From positions 186,001-250,000 of the forward strand of contig NZ_FNPB01000003.1 in NCBI RefSeq assembly GCF_900107195.1: a DNA stretch of 64,000 bases, written 5' to 3'. Under the pieces are notes generated by a model that made no database searches, had not been told where the DNA came from, and saw nothing but the letters and a program-made list of their open reading frames with translations. This DNA comes from Halobellus clavatus (GTDB taxonomy: Archaea; Halobacteriota; Halobacteria; Halobacteriales; Haloferacaceae). The translations under genes and the position numbers were made by a program. Shown piece by piece: positions 12,325 to 21,300 of this stretch (positions are counted from its first letter, which is position 1; the number at the start of each line of letters is the position of its first letter).

Positions 12325-12756
12325 CTACCCCTCGTCGTCGCGTCGCCCGGCCTCGGCCGCCGAGAGCGTCTCCAGCGTGATCGCGTCCGGAAGGAGAGCA
12401 CCGAGCGCGTACACCGTCGTCTCGTCGCCCCCCTCGTCGCAGACGACCGTCAGATCCTCCGAAGCGAACTCGGCGAGGGTCTGTCGACACATCCCGCAGG
12501 GGGTGACGCCGTCGCGCGCGCCGGAGGTGACCGCGATCCGTTCGAAGTCGCGGTGGCCCTCCTTTATCGCCTCGAGGATCGCGACCTCCTCGGCGTGGCG
12601 GCTGTTCGAGTAGTTCGCGTTCTCGATGTTGCATCCGAGATACACCGAGCCGTCGGCGGTTTCGAGCGCGGCGCCCACGCGGTACTCCGAGTACGGGACG
12701 TACGCGTTCTTCGTGGCCTGGCGGGCGCGCTCGACGAGTTCGCGGTGGGCTGGCAT
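12325..12756 (-). CDS. cdd: Cytidine deaminase
   Basis: The zinc hydrolase deaminates (deoxy)cytidine to (deoxy)uridine (143 residues, the usual length for the small tetrameric class). The catalytic motif is RHAEE with His54 and Glu56, and the zinc ligands are PCGMC (Cys87 and Cys90). The substrate-binding NIENANYSNS (residues 43-52) is well conserved. A His replaces the first Cys of the Bacillus-type enzyme, giving a mixed His/Cys2 site. MPAHRELVERARQA is chosen as start; the frame remains open 259 codons upstream but is non-coding. It probably forms an operon with the phosphorylase gene downstream. Confidence 0.93.
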   Translation of the reverse strand: MPAHRELVERARQATKNAYVPYSEYRVGAALETADGSVYLGCNIENANYSNSRHAEEVAILEAIKEGHRDFERIAVTSGARDGVTPCGMCRQTLAEFASEDLTVVCDEGGDETTVYALGALLPDAITLETLSAAEAGRRDDEG

Positions 12757-12846
12757 CGCCCGTCGCTTCGAGGGGCCGAGGCTTGTAGGTTGCCGTCGAG
12801 GCGCCTGCACCGAAAGGGCAAGGGGGCCGCCGCACGTAGATCGACC

Positions 12847-13176
12847 GTGCAATCGGATACAGCAGTCGAGGACGGCGCGGTCACCGGGCAGGCGGGGCTC
12901 GGCCGACGCATTATGCTCGCGGTCGGTGGCACGGTGGTGCTCCTCTCGGCCGCCGTCGGCTGGTTCGTCGGTAGCAACGGCTCGGCGGAACTCGCAGACG
13001 CGGCGGTCCTGGGCACGAACCTGACAATCCCCGTGACACCGCTCGCTGTGGCGCTCTACGGCGTCGGCATCTCGACCCTTCTCCTGGGTGGGCTGTTCGG
13101 CCTCGTCGAACTCGCGTCTCGTCTGGAAGACGACGACGTCGGGACGAACGAGAGCGAGCGGGTCGATCGCGACTGA
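12847..13176 (+). CDS. Small membrane protein with two transmembrane helices, unknown function
   Basis: A GTG at 12847 opens a 109-residue frame. Two clear hydrophobic helices are visible (about residues 24-42, VGGTVVLLSAAVGWFVG, and 64-85, LYGVGISTLLLGGLFGLVEL), followed by a charged tail with DDDVGTNESERVD. I recognise no catalytic motif. It is divergent from cdd and separated by only 90 bp, so the two probably share a promoter region. The next gene on the same strand is another two-helix protein. Confidence 0.65.
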   Translation: MQSDTAVEDGAVTGQAGLGRRIMLAVGGTVVLLSAAVGWFVGSNGSAELADAAVLGTNLTIPVTPLAVALYGVGISTLLLGGLFGLVELASRLEDDDVGTNESERVDRD

Positions 13177-13236
13177 CCTCGCTGAGACACGGTGACACAG
13201 CGCGGCGCTTTTGTCGCTGGATGTCCGAGTGCCGGT

Positions 13237-13521
13237 ATGCCTTCGACCACGTCGGCCGAGGACCGCGGCGACACCGCGGCGACCCCCGACGAGGAGTTCG
13301 ACCCCGACGACCCGCTCGACTCGACCTCGGGCGGCAAAAACCGCCGTCGCGCCGCCCTCGCGGTCGCTCCCTTCCTCGCCGTCGGCCTCGCGGACGTCGT
13401 GTTGCTCCTCGGGTGGGGGATCCAGCCGCTGTGGGCGTTCGCAATCCTCCCGCCGATCCTCTTCTGTTCGGTGCTGGCGTACATCGTCTTCAGCACCGAC
13501 TTCCTCGAAGACCGGACGTAG
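13237..13521 (+). CDS. Small membrane protein with two transmembrane helices, unknown function
   Basis: The 94-residue protein has an acidic, disordered N-terminus (residues 1-32, including FDPDDPLDSTSGGKNRRR) and two membrane helices (about 38-58 and 63-85). The basic NRRR before the first helix suggests a cytoplasmic N-terminus. ATG at 13237 is chosen over an upstream ATG at 13192 because the latter would add 15 unrelated residues. It is convergent with the acetyltransferase at 13579. The pairing of two unrelated two-helix proteins suggests a small membrane module. Confidence 0.65.
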   Translation: MPSTTSAEDRGDTAATPDEEFDPDDPLDSTSGGKNRRRAALAVAPFLAVGLADVVLLLGWGIQPLWAFAILPPILFCSVLAYIVFSTDFLEDRT

Positions 13522-13578
13522 CGACTGATCCACAGACGTGGACTCGACGCCGCGGCAATCGTTGCGGCCCTGACCGCC

Positions 13579-14172
13579 TCAGTTACCGGTGTCGTACTTG
13601 TACGTCGCTTCGTCTGCGTCGATCCCGAAGTCCTCCGCCGTCTCTTCGATCGGTACCTCACCGTCCTCGGGTTCGTCTGCGGGCGACGCGTTCTTGAACC
13701 GCTCGCGGAACCGCGAGGGAACGGTGAAATCGTCGGCGTGGACCGCCATCGCGATGACGTCCTCGCCGCGCTCTTTCCGAACGGTCTCGAGGCGCTCGCG
13801 GACCGCAGCCGGGAGGTCGCCGGTCTCTCGTGGCTCGAAGTCGAACGGCGTGAAGTACGAGGGCTGCCGCGTGAACGTGTACACCGTGTCGTAGCCCTCG
13901 TCTGAGGCCTCAGAAACCAGCCGTTCGATGACGTGCGCCGCGACGCCCTGTTGGCGCCACGGCGGGAGGGTGTAGACGAACGCGAGTTCACAGAACTCAC
14001 CCGCGTCGGTCTTGTGGACCCGAATACGGCCGAATCCCGCCTTTCGTGACGTCTCCTCGTCGAGGGCGATCACGTAATCCCGGGACCGAAACGCGGGGTC
14101 GTCGATGTCGGCCTCCTCGATCCTGTCGAGTAACCAGACCTCGTCTCGATTTTTGGCGTCCCGGACGTACAT
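13579..14172 (-). CDS. GNAT-family N-acetyltransferase
   Basis: The 197-residue protein has its acetyl-CoA fold in residues 1-130. LAFVYTLPPWRQQGVAAHVI carries the pyrophosphate-binding RxxGxA-type loop, and the final beta strand is YDTVYTFTRQPSYFTPFDF. The acidic C-terminal 60 residues (EEPEDGEVPIEETAEDFGID region) look disordered. The substrate is not predictable. MYVRDAKNRDEVWLLDRI is the natural start; an extra 56 codons upstream read into the intergenic region shared with the divergent regulator at 14317. Confidence 0.82.
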   Translation of the reverse strand: MYVRDAKNRDEVWLLDRIEEADIDDPAFRSRDYVIALDEETSRKAGFGRIRVHKTDAGEFCELAFVYTLPPWRQQGVAAHVIERLVSEASDEGYDTVYTFTRQPSYFTPFDFEPRETGDLPAAVRERLETVRKERGEDVIAMAVHADDFTVPSRFRERFKNASPADEPEDGEVPIEETAEDFGIDADEATYKYDTGN

Positions 14173-14316
14173 AACCCGACGTAGAACGCCGGGATGCAAG
14201 TGTATTGCGGAGGGAGAACACCCCGTCCCGCGACGGCGACGGCCCCACGGCACTCGTCCGATCTGGACCCCGGCAGAACAACAGATTTGTATCGGTCCCC
14301 GTCGTAGCGATTTGCG

Positions 14317-14940
14317 ATGGCTCGTCTCCTGCCCTCCCAATCCGAGCCCGACGTCGACGCGTCCCCGCGCGTGGTCGGACTCGACGACGATGACGCCGAC
14401 GAACTGCTCTCGGTCCTCTCATCGAAGACCGCTCGGCAGCTCCTCGGTGCGCTCCACGACGAACCGACGAACCCCGCCGCCCTCGCCGAGACCGTCGACA
14501 CGTCCCTGCAAAACGTCCAGTACCACCTCGGACGCCTCGAATCGGCCGGGGCGATCGAGGTGGTCGACACGGCTTACTCCGAGAAGGGTCGCGAGATGAA
14601 CGTCTACGCGCCCGCGGACCGCCCGCTCGTCGTCGTCGCGACAGACAACGAAGAGACGGCCGGTCTCTCGTCGGCGCTCAAGAGCCTCCTCGGCGGCGTC
14701 GGCGTCGTCGGAATCGTGAGCATGCTCGCGCAGGTCGCGATCGAGGGGTTCCCCTTCGGCGCGCAGACCGGCAGCGGGGGCGGCGACGCTGGAACGTTCT
14801 CGGCGGAATCGACGGAATCGGCCCAGATCGCCGCCGATGCCGCCGCGTCTACCATTCCTCCCGGGCTGCTCGTCTTCCTCGGTGGCCTCACCGTCTTACT
14901 CCTGTGGTTCGGGATCTGGGCTGTCCGCGAACGACGGTGA
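14317..14940 (+). CDS. ArsR-like HTH protein anchored in the membrane
   Basis: The protein has 207 residues. Residues 22-95 form a winged helix of the ArsR type (LSSKTARQLLGALHDEP, then TSLQNVQYHLGRLESAGAIEV as recognition helix and wing). Two hydrophobic helices follow, near residues 119-137 and 181-201, separated by a Gly/Ser/Ala-rich loop (GSGGGDAGTFSAESTES). The domain order predicts a cytoplasmic DNA-binding head tethered to the membrane, with the loop outside the cell. Membrane HTH proteins of this kind occur repeatedly in haloarchaea. Target genes are unknown; the divergent GNAT gene is a possible one. Confidence 0.82.
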   Translation: MARLLPSQSEPDVDASPRVVGLDDDDADELLSVLSSKTARQLLGALHDEPTNPAALAETVDTSLQNVQYHLGRLESAGAIEVVDTAYSEKGREMNVYAPADRPLVVVATDNEETAGLSSALKSLLGGVGVVGIVSMLAQVAIEGFPFGAQTGSGGGDAGTFSAESTESAQIAADAAASTIPPGLLVFLGGLTVLLLWFGIWAVRERR

Positions 14941-15027
14941 TCGCGGGGCCCGTGACCGAGTGCGCGGCCCGTCCGAGAGGGGGTCACGTCCCGTAAGTAT
15001 TCGTACCCGGACGCACTAGAGCACGGT

Positions 15028-15540
15028 ATGAATCACCCGGGCGAGGTCGAAGGCATCGCCGTTGGCGTCGACGCCGACGGCGAGAACATCCCCGCGGTCG
15101 TCGTGTCAGCACGGTCGGAGTTCCTCCCGATCGTGGTCACGAACGACCAGGCCCGGGCGATCCAACTCGCTGTCTCAGGCGAGCCCTTCGAGCGCCCACT
15201 GACGCACGACCTGCTGGTCGAGATGGTCACCGAGTTCGGCGGCGCGGTCGATCGCGTCCGGATCGACGACGTCGCAGACGGGACCTTCTACGCGAAGATC
15301 GACGCCGAGCGGTACAAACAGGGACAGTCCCGCCAGTTCGTCTTCGACGCTCGCCCGAGTGACGCGATCGCGCTCGCAGTCCGCATCGACTGCCCGATTG
15401 AGGTGAGCGACGTGGTGCTCGACGAGGCGGGGCAACCCCCCGAGCGGTTCGATCTCGGACCGACTGACGACACCGGCGACGACCCGACCGAGGAACCCGA
15501 CGAGTTCGACGACTTCGACGGCTTCGGCGGCGAGCGCTGA
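15028..15540 (+). CDS. DUF151 bifunctional-nuclease-family protein
   Basis: The 170-residue protein has the whole DUF151/BFN fold (residues about 15-140), including PIVVTNDQARAIQLAVSGEP, RPLTHDLLVEMVTEFGG and RPSDAIALAVRIDCPIEV, the most conserved block. Plant and bacterial members have reported RNase/DNase activity; no classical nuclease motif is present, so the activity in archaea is uncertain. The C-terminal 25 residues are acidic and Gly-rich. Confidence 0.85.
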   Translation: MNHPGEVEGIAVGVDADGENIPAVVVSARSEFLPIVVTNDQARAIQLAVSGEPFERPLTHDLLVEMVTEFGGAVDRVRIDDVADGTFYAKIDAERYKQGQSRQFVFDARPSDAIALAVRIDCPIEVSDVVLDEAGQPPERFDLGPTDDTGDDPTEEPDEFDDFDGFGGER

Positions 15541-15605
15541 GTTCGAGCGTCTCTCCCGCCCGGTCGTCCCGACAGTATATCCCGCCTGGAGGCCAACATC
15601 TTCCT

Positions 15606-16064
15606 ATGACGCTCTCGGTCGAGACCCCGTCCGTCCCGGAACTCGAAGACACCGTCGACCCGAACGAGTACGACGACGCCGACGTCGTCGGCGACACCGA
15701 CTATCGCCGCGACGACCTCGAGGCGCTCCTCCGCGACGGCGCGTGGGAAGACGCCTTCGCGGCGTGGGCTGCGACAACCGACGTCACCGACGAGGAGTGG
15801 ACGATCATCCTGGAACTGGAGTTGCTCTCGCACTTCGATTTCTTCTGGGACGACTTCGCCGACCGCGTGGGGTATCACGCCCCCGGCCTGCCGGAGGACT
15901 GGAAAGAGCGCGAGATCCACCCCGACGTCGACTCCTGGAAGACGGTCTCGTCGATCAACGCCGGCCTGACAGAACTGGGCCAGACCGTCTGCGACGTGCT
16001 GAAAGACGACTACATCACCTGGGAATCGGAGTACGAAGCGCCCGACGACCTGCCTGACTTCTAA
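15606..16064 (+). CDS. Conserved haloarchaeal protein of unknown function
   Basis: This 152-residue soluble acidic protein is unusually rich in Trp (GAWEDAFAAWAATTDVTDEEW, then WDDFADRVGYHAPGLPEDW in sequence). No signal peptide, membrane helix or metal motif is visible. I do not recognise the family beyond its haloarchaeal style. It is on the same strand as the DUF151 gene, 65 bp downstream, and could be co-transcribed. A T-run follows the stop codon. Confidence 0.7.
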   Translation: MTLSVETPSVPELEDTVDPNEYDDADVVGDTDYRRDDLEALLRDGAWEDAFAAWAATTDVTDEEWTIILELELLSHFDFFWDDFADRVGYHAPGLPEDWKEREIHPDVDSWKTVSSINAGLTELGQTVCDVLKDDYITWESEYEAPDDLPDF

Positions 16065-16072
16065 AACCCACC

Positions 16073-16077
16073 TTTTT
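16073..16077 (+). terminator. Possible T-run terminator
   Basis: TTTTT begins 9 bp after the stop codon of the 15606 gene, in otherwise GC-rich sequence. Archaeal termination often uses such runs without a hairpin. Confidence 0.35.
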
Positions 16078-16258
16078 GCTGCGTCGGGTGCCGGAGGCGC
16101 ACCACTCCTTGCAAAAATCTGGACGAAAAAAGTGCCGCGAGACTCGCGCCGCGAGACTCGCGGTACGATTCGGTGCGACGACTGCACCGCCGCCACGAAG
16201 CGTACGCTCACCGCCCATCCGATCGTACCCGTTCGATCGCGCTCCAGTCCACGGATAT

Positions 16259-16888
16259 ATGTCGATGGCTCCGGGAGAGTCGACCGTGAATCGCAGAGCC
16301 CTCCTCTCGACGACCGCGTCGGCCGCCGCCCTGTCGATGACCGCCCTCGCCGGCTGCACCGGCGCGGTGCGCCGAGAACTGAGCGACGACGTCGAAATGG
16401 ACGTCGCCACGATGGTGTTTCACCCCGCGTCGGAACCGTGGTTCGCCGACGGCCTCTCGGCGTCGTCGGAGTCGACCCACCACGCCGCGCTGTTCACCGA
16501 GAAACCGCCGGACGTCTCTGAGGTATTCACCGATCACTACCCGACGAACGAGCGCACCTTCGACAACAAACTGCGAAACGCCGACTACGGGTCGCACTTC
16601 ATCCTGGTCTACGAAGTGCGGATGCCGCGGGCCGACGCCGCCCAAGTCGCCCCGACGATACTGTACGGCGACCTCGGCTGGACGGGCTGGCGGACGGTGA
16701 TGGCCCCGATGGTGCGAGCGACGCGGGATGCCTCAGAACTCGACCTGCCGCCGGAGACCGAGGACGTTATCGCGACGACGGTCATCCGCTACAGCGCCGA
16801 CGCGACCCCCCGACGAGTCCGTGTCCCCGTATACGACGAGGAGACGGGGGAGGTGCTCGCCGAACGGATGGTCCGATCCGAGTCCTGA
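16259..16888 (+). CDS. Tat-exported lipoprotein of unknown function
   Basis: The 209-residue protein has a twin-arginine signal (NRRALLSTTASAAALSMTAL) and a lipobox ending in Cys33 (LAGC). The mature part has about 175 residues with no known domain that I can see. It contains VRMPRADAAQVAPTILYGDL and a beta-rich end (VRVPVYDEETGEVLAERMV). It would be lipid-anchored outside the cell. ATG at 16259 is chosen; a GTG at 16286, directly before NRRALL, is an alternative. The frame is open back to 16076 but that part is GC-biased noise. Confidence 0.75.
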   Translation: MSMAPGESTVNRRALLSTTASAAALSMTALAGCTGAVRRELSDDVEMDVATMVFHPASEPWFADGLSASSESTHHAALFTEKPPDVSEVFTDHYPTNERTFDNKLRNADYGSHFILVYEVRMPRADAAQVAPTILYGDLGWTGWRTVMAPMVRATRDASELDLPPETEDVIATTVIRYSADATPRRVRVPVYDEETGEVLAERMVRSES

Positions 16889-16969
16889 CGGTCCCGACTC
16901 GCGCCGCCGAGACCCGAAGTTCGCGCCCGTTCCACGGATTTCATATACGTTCGCTGGTACTCCACCTGT

Positions 16970-19900
16970 ATGGACGAAGTCGACGACCAGTACACGCCCG
17001 CGGCCGTCGAATCCGCGGTCGAGGAGTACTGGGACGACGCCGACGCTTACGAGGCGACGAAGGAGGCGCACGCCGACGACCCGCCCTTCTTCTTCGTCGA
17101 CGGGCCACCGTACACCTCCGGACAGATGCACCTCGGGACGGCCTGGAACAAGACGCTGAAGGACGCCGTCATCCGGTACAAGCGGATGACAGGGCACCGC
17201 GTGACCGATCGGCCGGGGTACGACATGCACGGCCTGCCGATCGAGGTGAAAGTCGAGGAGGAACTCGGCTTCGAGACCAAGCGCGACATCGAAGAGTTCG
17301 GCATCGAACCGTTCATCGAGGAGTGCAAGGCGTTCGCCGAGCGCAACCGCGAGGCGATGGACGACGACTTCCAGTCGATCGGGGTCTGGATGGACTGGGA
17401 CGATCCCTACGAGACGATGTCGCCCGAGTATATGGAAGCCGCGTGGTGGGCCTTCCAGCAGGTCGACGAGCGCGGACTCGTCGAGCAGGGCAAGCGCTCG
17501 GTCAACTACTGCCCGCGGTGTCAGACCGCCATCGCCGCCAACGAGGTCGAGTACGACGAGATCACCTCACCGTCGATCTACGTGAAGTTCCCGCTTCGGG
17601 ACCGAGCGGGGAGTCTCGTGATCTGGACGACGACCCCCTGGACCATCCCCGCGAACACGTTCGTCGCCGTCGACGGCGAGATGACGTATCAGGCCGTTCG
17701 CGCGGAGAAGGGCGGCGAAAGCGAGGTGCTCTACATCGCCGAACCGTGCGTCGAGGACGTCCTCAAAGAGGGCCGTTACGAGGACTACGAGGTCGTCGAG
17801 GAGTTCGCTGGCGAGGAACTCGTCGGCTACACGTACGACAATCCGCTCGAACCACATCTGAACGAACACGCGGACTTCGAGGGCGCCGGCGAGGTGTACA
17901 CCGCCGACTACGTCGAGGCCGACCGCACCGGACTGGTCCACTCAGCGCCCGGTCACGGGCAGGAGGACTTCGCCCGCGGTCAGGAACTGGACCTCGACGT
18001 CTTCGTCCCCGTGAACGGCCGCGGAGCGTTCACCGAACAGGCCGGCGCGTACGCGGGCACGTTCGTCCGCGACGCGAACGACGACATCATCGACGACCTC
18101 GACGACGACGGCGCGCTCCTTGCGTCGGGGACCCACGAGCACCGGTACGGTCACTGTTGGCGCTGCGACACGGACATCATCTTCCTCGCGACCGACCAGT
18201 GGTTCATCACCGTCACCGACATCAAAGACGAACTGCTCGACAACATCGAGGAGACCGAGTGGTACCCGCAGTGGGCGCGCGACAACCGCTTCCGCGACTT
18301 CGTCGAGGACGCCCCCGACTGGAACATCTCCCGGCAGCGTTACTGGGGGATCCCCCTGCCGATCTGGCAGGCCGACGACGGCGAGTGGATCGTGATCGGC
18401 ACCCGGGACGAGCTCGCCGAACGCGCCGATCAGGACGTCGACCCCGACGAACTGGACCTCCACCGGCCCGCGGTCGATCCGCTGACGATCACCGAGGACG
18501 GCAAGACCTACGAGCGCGTCCCCGACGTCTTCGACGTCTGGATCGACTCCTCGGTCGCGACCTGGGGAACCCTCGATTACCCGAGCGAGACCGACGCCTA
18601 CGAGGAACTGTGGCCCGCCGACTGGATCGTCGAAGCGCACGACCAGACCCGCGGGTGGTTCTGGTCCCAGCTGGGAATGGGTTCGGCCGCGGTCGGCCGC
18701 GCCCCCTACGAGGAGGTGATGATGCACGGCTTCGTCAACGACGAGGACGGCAGAAAGATGTCGAAGTCGCTCGGGAACATCGTCACGCCCGAGGAGGCCA
18801 TCGAGCGGGCCGGCCGGGACCCATTGCGAGCGTATCTCCTCAGCCACGACCAGCAGGGCGTGGATCTCTCCTTCGAGTGGGACGGACTGGGTGAAATGCA
18901 GTCGACGCTCAACATCTTCTGGAACGTCTTCCGCTTCCCGCTGCCGTATATGGAACTCGACGGCTACGATCCCGCGGACGCGGACCTCTCGGACGGCGAA
19001 CGCACGGTCGTCGACGAGTGGGTCCTCTCGAGACTGCAGTCCGTCAAGCGCGAGGCCCGCGATGCGTGGGAGGACTACGAGGTGAGCACGGCGCTGAACA
19101 CGGTGCTCGATTTCCTCACCGAGGACGTCTCGCGCTTCTACGTGAAGGCGATCCGCGAGCGAATGTGGGACGACGAAGACTCAGCCTCCAAGCGCGGCGC
19201 GTACGCGACGCTCGTGACCGTCCTGGAGGAGACGATCCGTCTGCTGGCACCCGTGACGCCGTACCTCGCAGAGCAGATGTACCAGCACCTCGACGGCGAC
19301 GCGGCGAGCGTCCACGCGCTCTCGTACCCCGAACCCGACAGCGACCTGCGCGACGAGGAACTCGAACGTGAGATGGCGGTCCTCCGTGACGTCGAGGAGG
19401 CCGCAGCCAACGCCCGCCAGCAGGGCGGTCGCAAACTCCGCTGGCCCGTCGAGCGCGTGATCGTGGCCACCGGCGACGACGACGTCGGCGCGGCAGTCGA
19501 ATCGCTCTCGGCGCTCCTGCGCGAACGCGTCAACGCCCGCTCGATCGAGGTAGTGGCGGAGTTCGACGAACTGATCGAGCGCGCCGTCCCCGAAATGGGC
19601 GTGATCGGCCCCGAGTTCGGTGCCGACGCCCAGAACGTGATGGAAGCCGTCCAGGGGGAGACGCGCGAGGCAGTCGAAAACGGCGTCGAGATCGACGGCG
19701 AAACCTACGAACTCACTGACGAGATGGTGTCCTACGAGGCCGAACCGCCCGAGCACGTCTCGGGGGCAGACTTCGACGGCGGCACCGTCTACGTCGACAC
19801 CTCGCTCACCGAGGAGATCGAAGCCGAGGGGTACGCCCGCGACGTGGTCCGGCGGATCCAGGAGATGCGCAAGCGGCTCGATCTCGACGTCGACGCGGAG

Positions 19901-20104
19901 ATCGACACCTACGTCGACGTCGCCGATCCCCGAATCGAGCAGTTCGTCGACCAGTACCGCGACGTCGTCGCCGAGGAGACTCGCACGCGGGAGTTCGTCG
20001 ACGGCGACGAACTCGCCGCCGAGAGCGAGTGGGCGCTCGTCGAGGAGTGGGACGTCGAGGGCGTGACCGTCACGATCGGCGTCGAACCCGTCGCGTCGGC
20101 GTAG
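16970..20104 (+). CDS. ileS: Isoleucine-tRNA ligase
   Basis: This class I aminoacyl-tRNA synthetase charges tRNA-Ile (1044 residues). The HIGH motif appears as HLGT (residues 54-57, after PPYTSGQM) and the KMSKS loop is GRKMSKSLGN (Lys596). RPGYDMHGLPIEVKVE and NWRCDTDII-like zinc/editing features (HCWRCDTDIIFLATDQWF near residue 395) follow the archaeal/eukaryotic-type IleRS pattern. The CP1 editing domain lies about 200-400, the anticodon-binding domain 660-830, and a C-terminal domain beyond. The start MDEVDDQYTPAAVESAVEEY is typical. Its upstream neighbour is the lipoprotein gene, 81 bp away. Confidence 0.97.
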   Translation: MDEVDDQYTPAAVESAVEEYWDDADAYEATKEAHADDPPFFFVDGPPYTSGQMHLGTAWNKTLKDAVIRYKRMTGHRVTDRPGYDMHGLPIEVKVEEELGFETKRDIEEFGIEPFIEECKAFAERNREAMDDDFQSIGVWMDWDDPYETMSPEYMEAAWWAFQQVDERGLVEQGKRSVNYCPRCQTAIAANEVEYDEITSPSIYVKFPLRDRAGSLVIWTTTPWTIPANTFVAVDGEMTYQAVRAEKGGESEVLYIAEPCVEDVLKEGRYEDYEVVEEFAGEELVGYTYDNPLEPHLNEHADFEGAGEVYTADYVEADRTGLVHSAPGHGQEDFARGQELDLDVFVPVNGRGAFTEQAGAYAGTFVRDANDDIIDDLDDDGALLASGTHEHRYGHCWRCDTDIIFLATDQWFITVTDIKDELLDNIEETEWYPQWARDNRFRDFVEDAPDWNISRQRYWGIPLPIWQADDGEWIVIGTRDELAERADQDVDPDELDLHRPAVDPLTITEDGKTYERVPDVFDVWIDSSVATWGTLDYPSETDAYEELWPADWIVEAHDQTRGWFWSQLGMGSAAVGRAPYEEVMMHGFVNDEDGRKMSKSLGNIVTPEEAIERAGRDPLRAYLLSHDQQGVDLSFEWDGLGEMQSTLNIFWNVFRFPLPYMELDGYDPADADLSDGERTVVDEWVLSRLQSVKREARDAWEDYEVSTALNTVLDFLTEDVSRFYVKAIRERMWDDEDSASKRGAYATLVTVLEETIRLLAPVTPYLAEQMYQHLDGDAASVHALSYPEPDSDLRDEELEREMAVLRDVEEAAANARQQGGRKLRWPVERVIVATGDDDVGAAVESLSALLRERVNARSIEVVAEFDELIERAVPEMGVIGPEFGADAQNVMEAVQGETREAVENGVEIDGETYELTDEMVSYEAEPPEHVSGADFDGGTVYVDTSLTEEIEAEGYARDVVRRIQEMRKRLDLDVDAEIDTYVDVADPRIEQFVDQYRDVVAEETRTREFVDGDELAAESEWALVEEWDVEGVTVTIGVEPVASA

Positions 20105-20262
20105 ATCGCGTCCTCGTTCGCCGGCCGACCGGGCTGCCTGTAGACGGCCCACCACGGGGTCAGTCGACGGCCCGACCCTGGGAGACGGTGCGCTGACAGC
20201 CACGGACAGCACCCGAAACGGACGCCGAAGTCACCGGACCGAGCCCACCGAACGGAGGGTCT

Positions 20263-20967
20263 ATGTCGCGGCAGGCGCTAGTGCTGTCGATGACTTCGGA
20301 GCCGCCGCTGGTCCTGGACATCGACGGGACGCTCACCGACGACGCCGGCCGCCTGGACTCCCGGACCTTCCCGTATCTCCAGGCCTGGAACGCACCGGTG
20401 GTGTTGGCGACCGGGAAAGCCTTCCCGTATCCAGTGACGCTCTGTCACTACCTCGGGATCGAACTCACCGTGATCGCGGAGAACGGCGGCGTCGTCCTCG
20501 CCGACGGGCAGGTGTCCTATCAGGGCGACCGCGAGCGGGCGCAGGCCGCGGCCGATGCGTTCGTGGAGCGGGGCGGGGACCTCGGCTGGGACGGGTTCGA
20601 CGACGTCAACGAGTGGCGACGCACGGAGGTCGCAGTCGATCTCTCGGCCGACGAGGACCTGCTCCGGACAGTCGCCGCGGAGTTCGATCTGGAAGTCGTC
20701 GACACCGGCTACGCGTACCATCTCAAGACGCCCGGCGTCGAGAAGGGGGACGGACTGGGTGTCGTCGCCTCGTCGCTGGGCCGGAGCCCGTCGGAGTTCG
20801 TCGCTATCGGCGATAGCGAGAACGACGTCTCGACGTTCCGGGCCGCCGGGACTGCCTACGCCGTCGCGAACGCCGACGCGGCTGCTCGGGACGCAGCAGA
20901 CGTCGTCGTCGACGGTTCCTACTTCGACGGGACGGCGTCGGTGTTGGGTTCGCTCGGCTCGACGTAG
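20263..20967 (+). CDS. Phosphoglycolate phosphatase, archaeal HAD (SPP-like) type
   Basis: The HAD hydrolase has 234 residues and dephosphorylates 2-phosphoglycolate or a related sugar phosphate. Motif I is VLDIDGTLTD and motif IV is AIGDSENDVSTFRAAG. A C2-type cap domain occupies about residues 90-165, and HLKTPGVEKGDGLGVV supplies the conserved Lys. GGAGGG lies 5 nt before the ATG at 20263, which I use; a second ATG at 20290 (MTSEPPLVLDIDG) gives the more usual family N-terminus and may be correct. It follows ileS by 158 bp. Confidence 0.85.
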   Translation: MSRQALVLSMTSEPPLVLDIDGTLTDDAGRLDSRTFPYLQAWNAPVVLATGKAFPYPVTLCHYLGIELTVIAENGGVVLADGQVSYQGDRERAQAAADAFVERGGDLGWDGFDDVNEWRRTEVAVDLSADEDLLRTVAAEFDLEVVDTGYAYHLKTPGVEKGDGLGVVASSLGRSPSEFVAIGDSENDVSTFRAAGTAYAVANADAAARDAADVVVDGSYFDGTASVLGSLGST

Positions 20968-20984
20968 AGCGAAGAGAACCGCAC

Positions 20985-21194
20985 TCAGGCCGTCGCAGCC
21001 TTCGACTCGTCCTCGAAGGGGACGAACGAGCCGTTGATGTCCCACTCGTGAATACAGTACGGGCTGCCGACGTCCCGATCGCTCTCGTCGTCCTCGTTCG
21101 TCAGACGCCACGTGGCGATGGACTCATCCCAGACCTCGATTCGGCCGCAGCGTTCACAGGTCCGTTCGGTCGGGCTTTTGAGTGTCGGGGCCAT
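20985..21194 (-). CDS. HEWD-family small protein
   Basis: The protein has 69 residues. It has CERCGR near the N-terminus and the diagnostic CIHEWDINGSF motif that names this haloarchaeal family, with Cys and His able to bind one zinc. The start MAPTLKSPTERTCERCGRI is chosen because the frame upstream is non-coding. Function is unknown. It is divergent from the methyltransferase at 21301 (106 bp between starts) and convergent with the HAD phosphatase. Confidence 0.8.
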   Translation of the reverse strand: MAPTLKSPTERTCERCGRIEVWDESIATWRLTNEDDESDRDVGSPYCIHEWDINGSFVPFEDESKAATA

Positions 21195-21300
21195 CGCCAG
21201 AAGATCTGCGTGCGACCCTGATAACTGTGACTCCTCCGTCTCCCTCGTCCGGTGAGAGCGCAACGGACACACTTAGGCCCGTACCGTCCCTCCATCCGGT

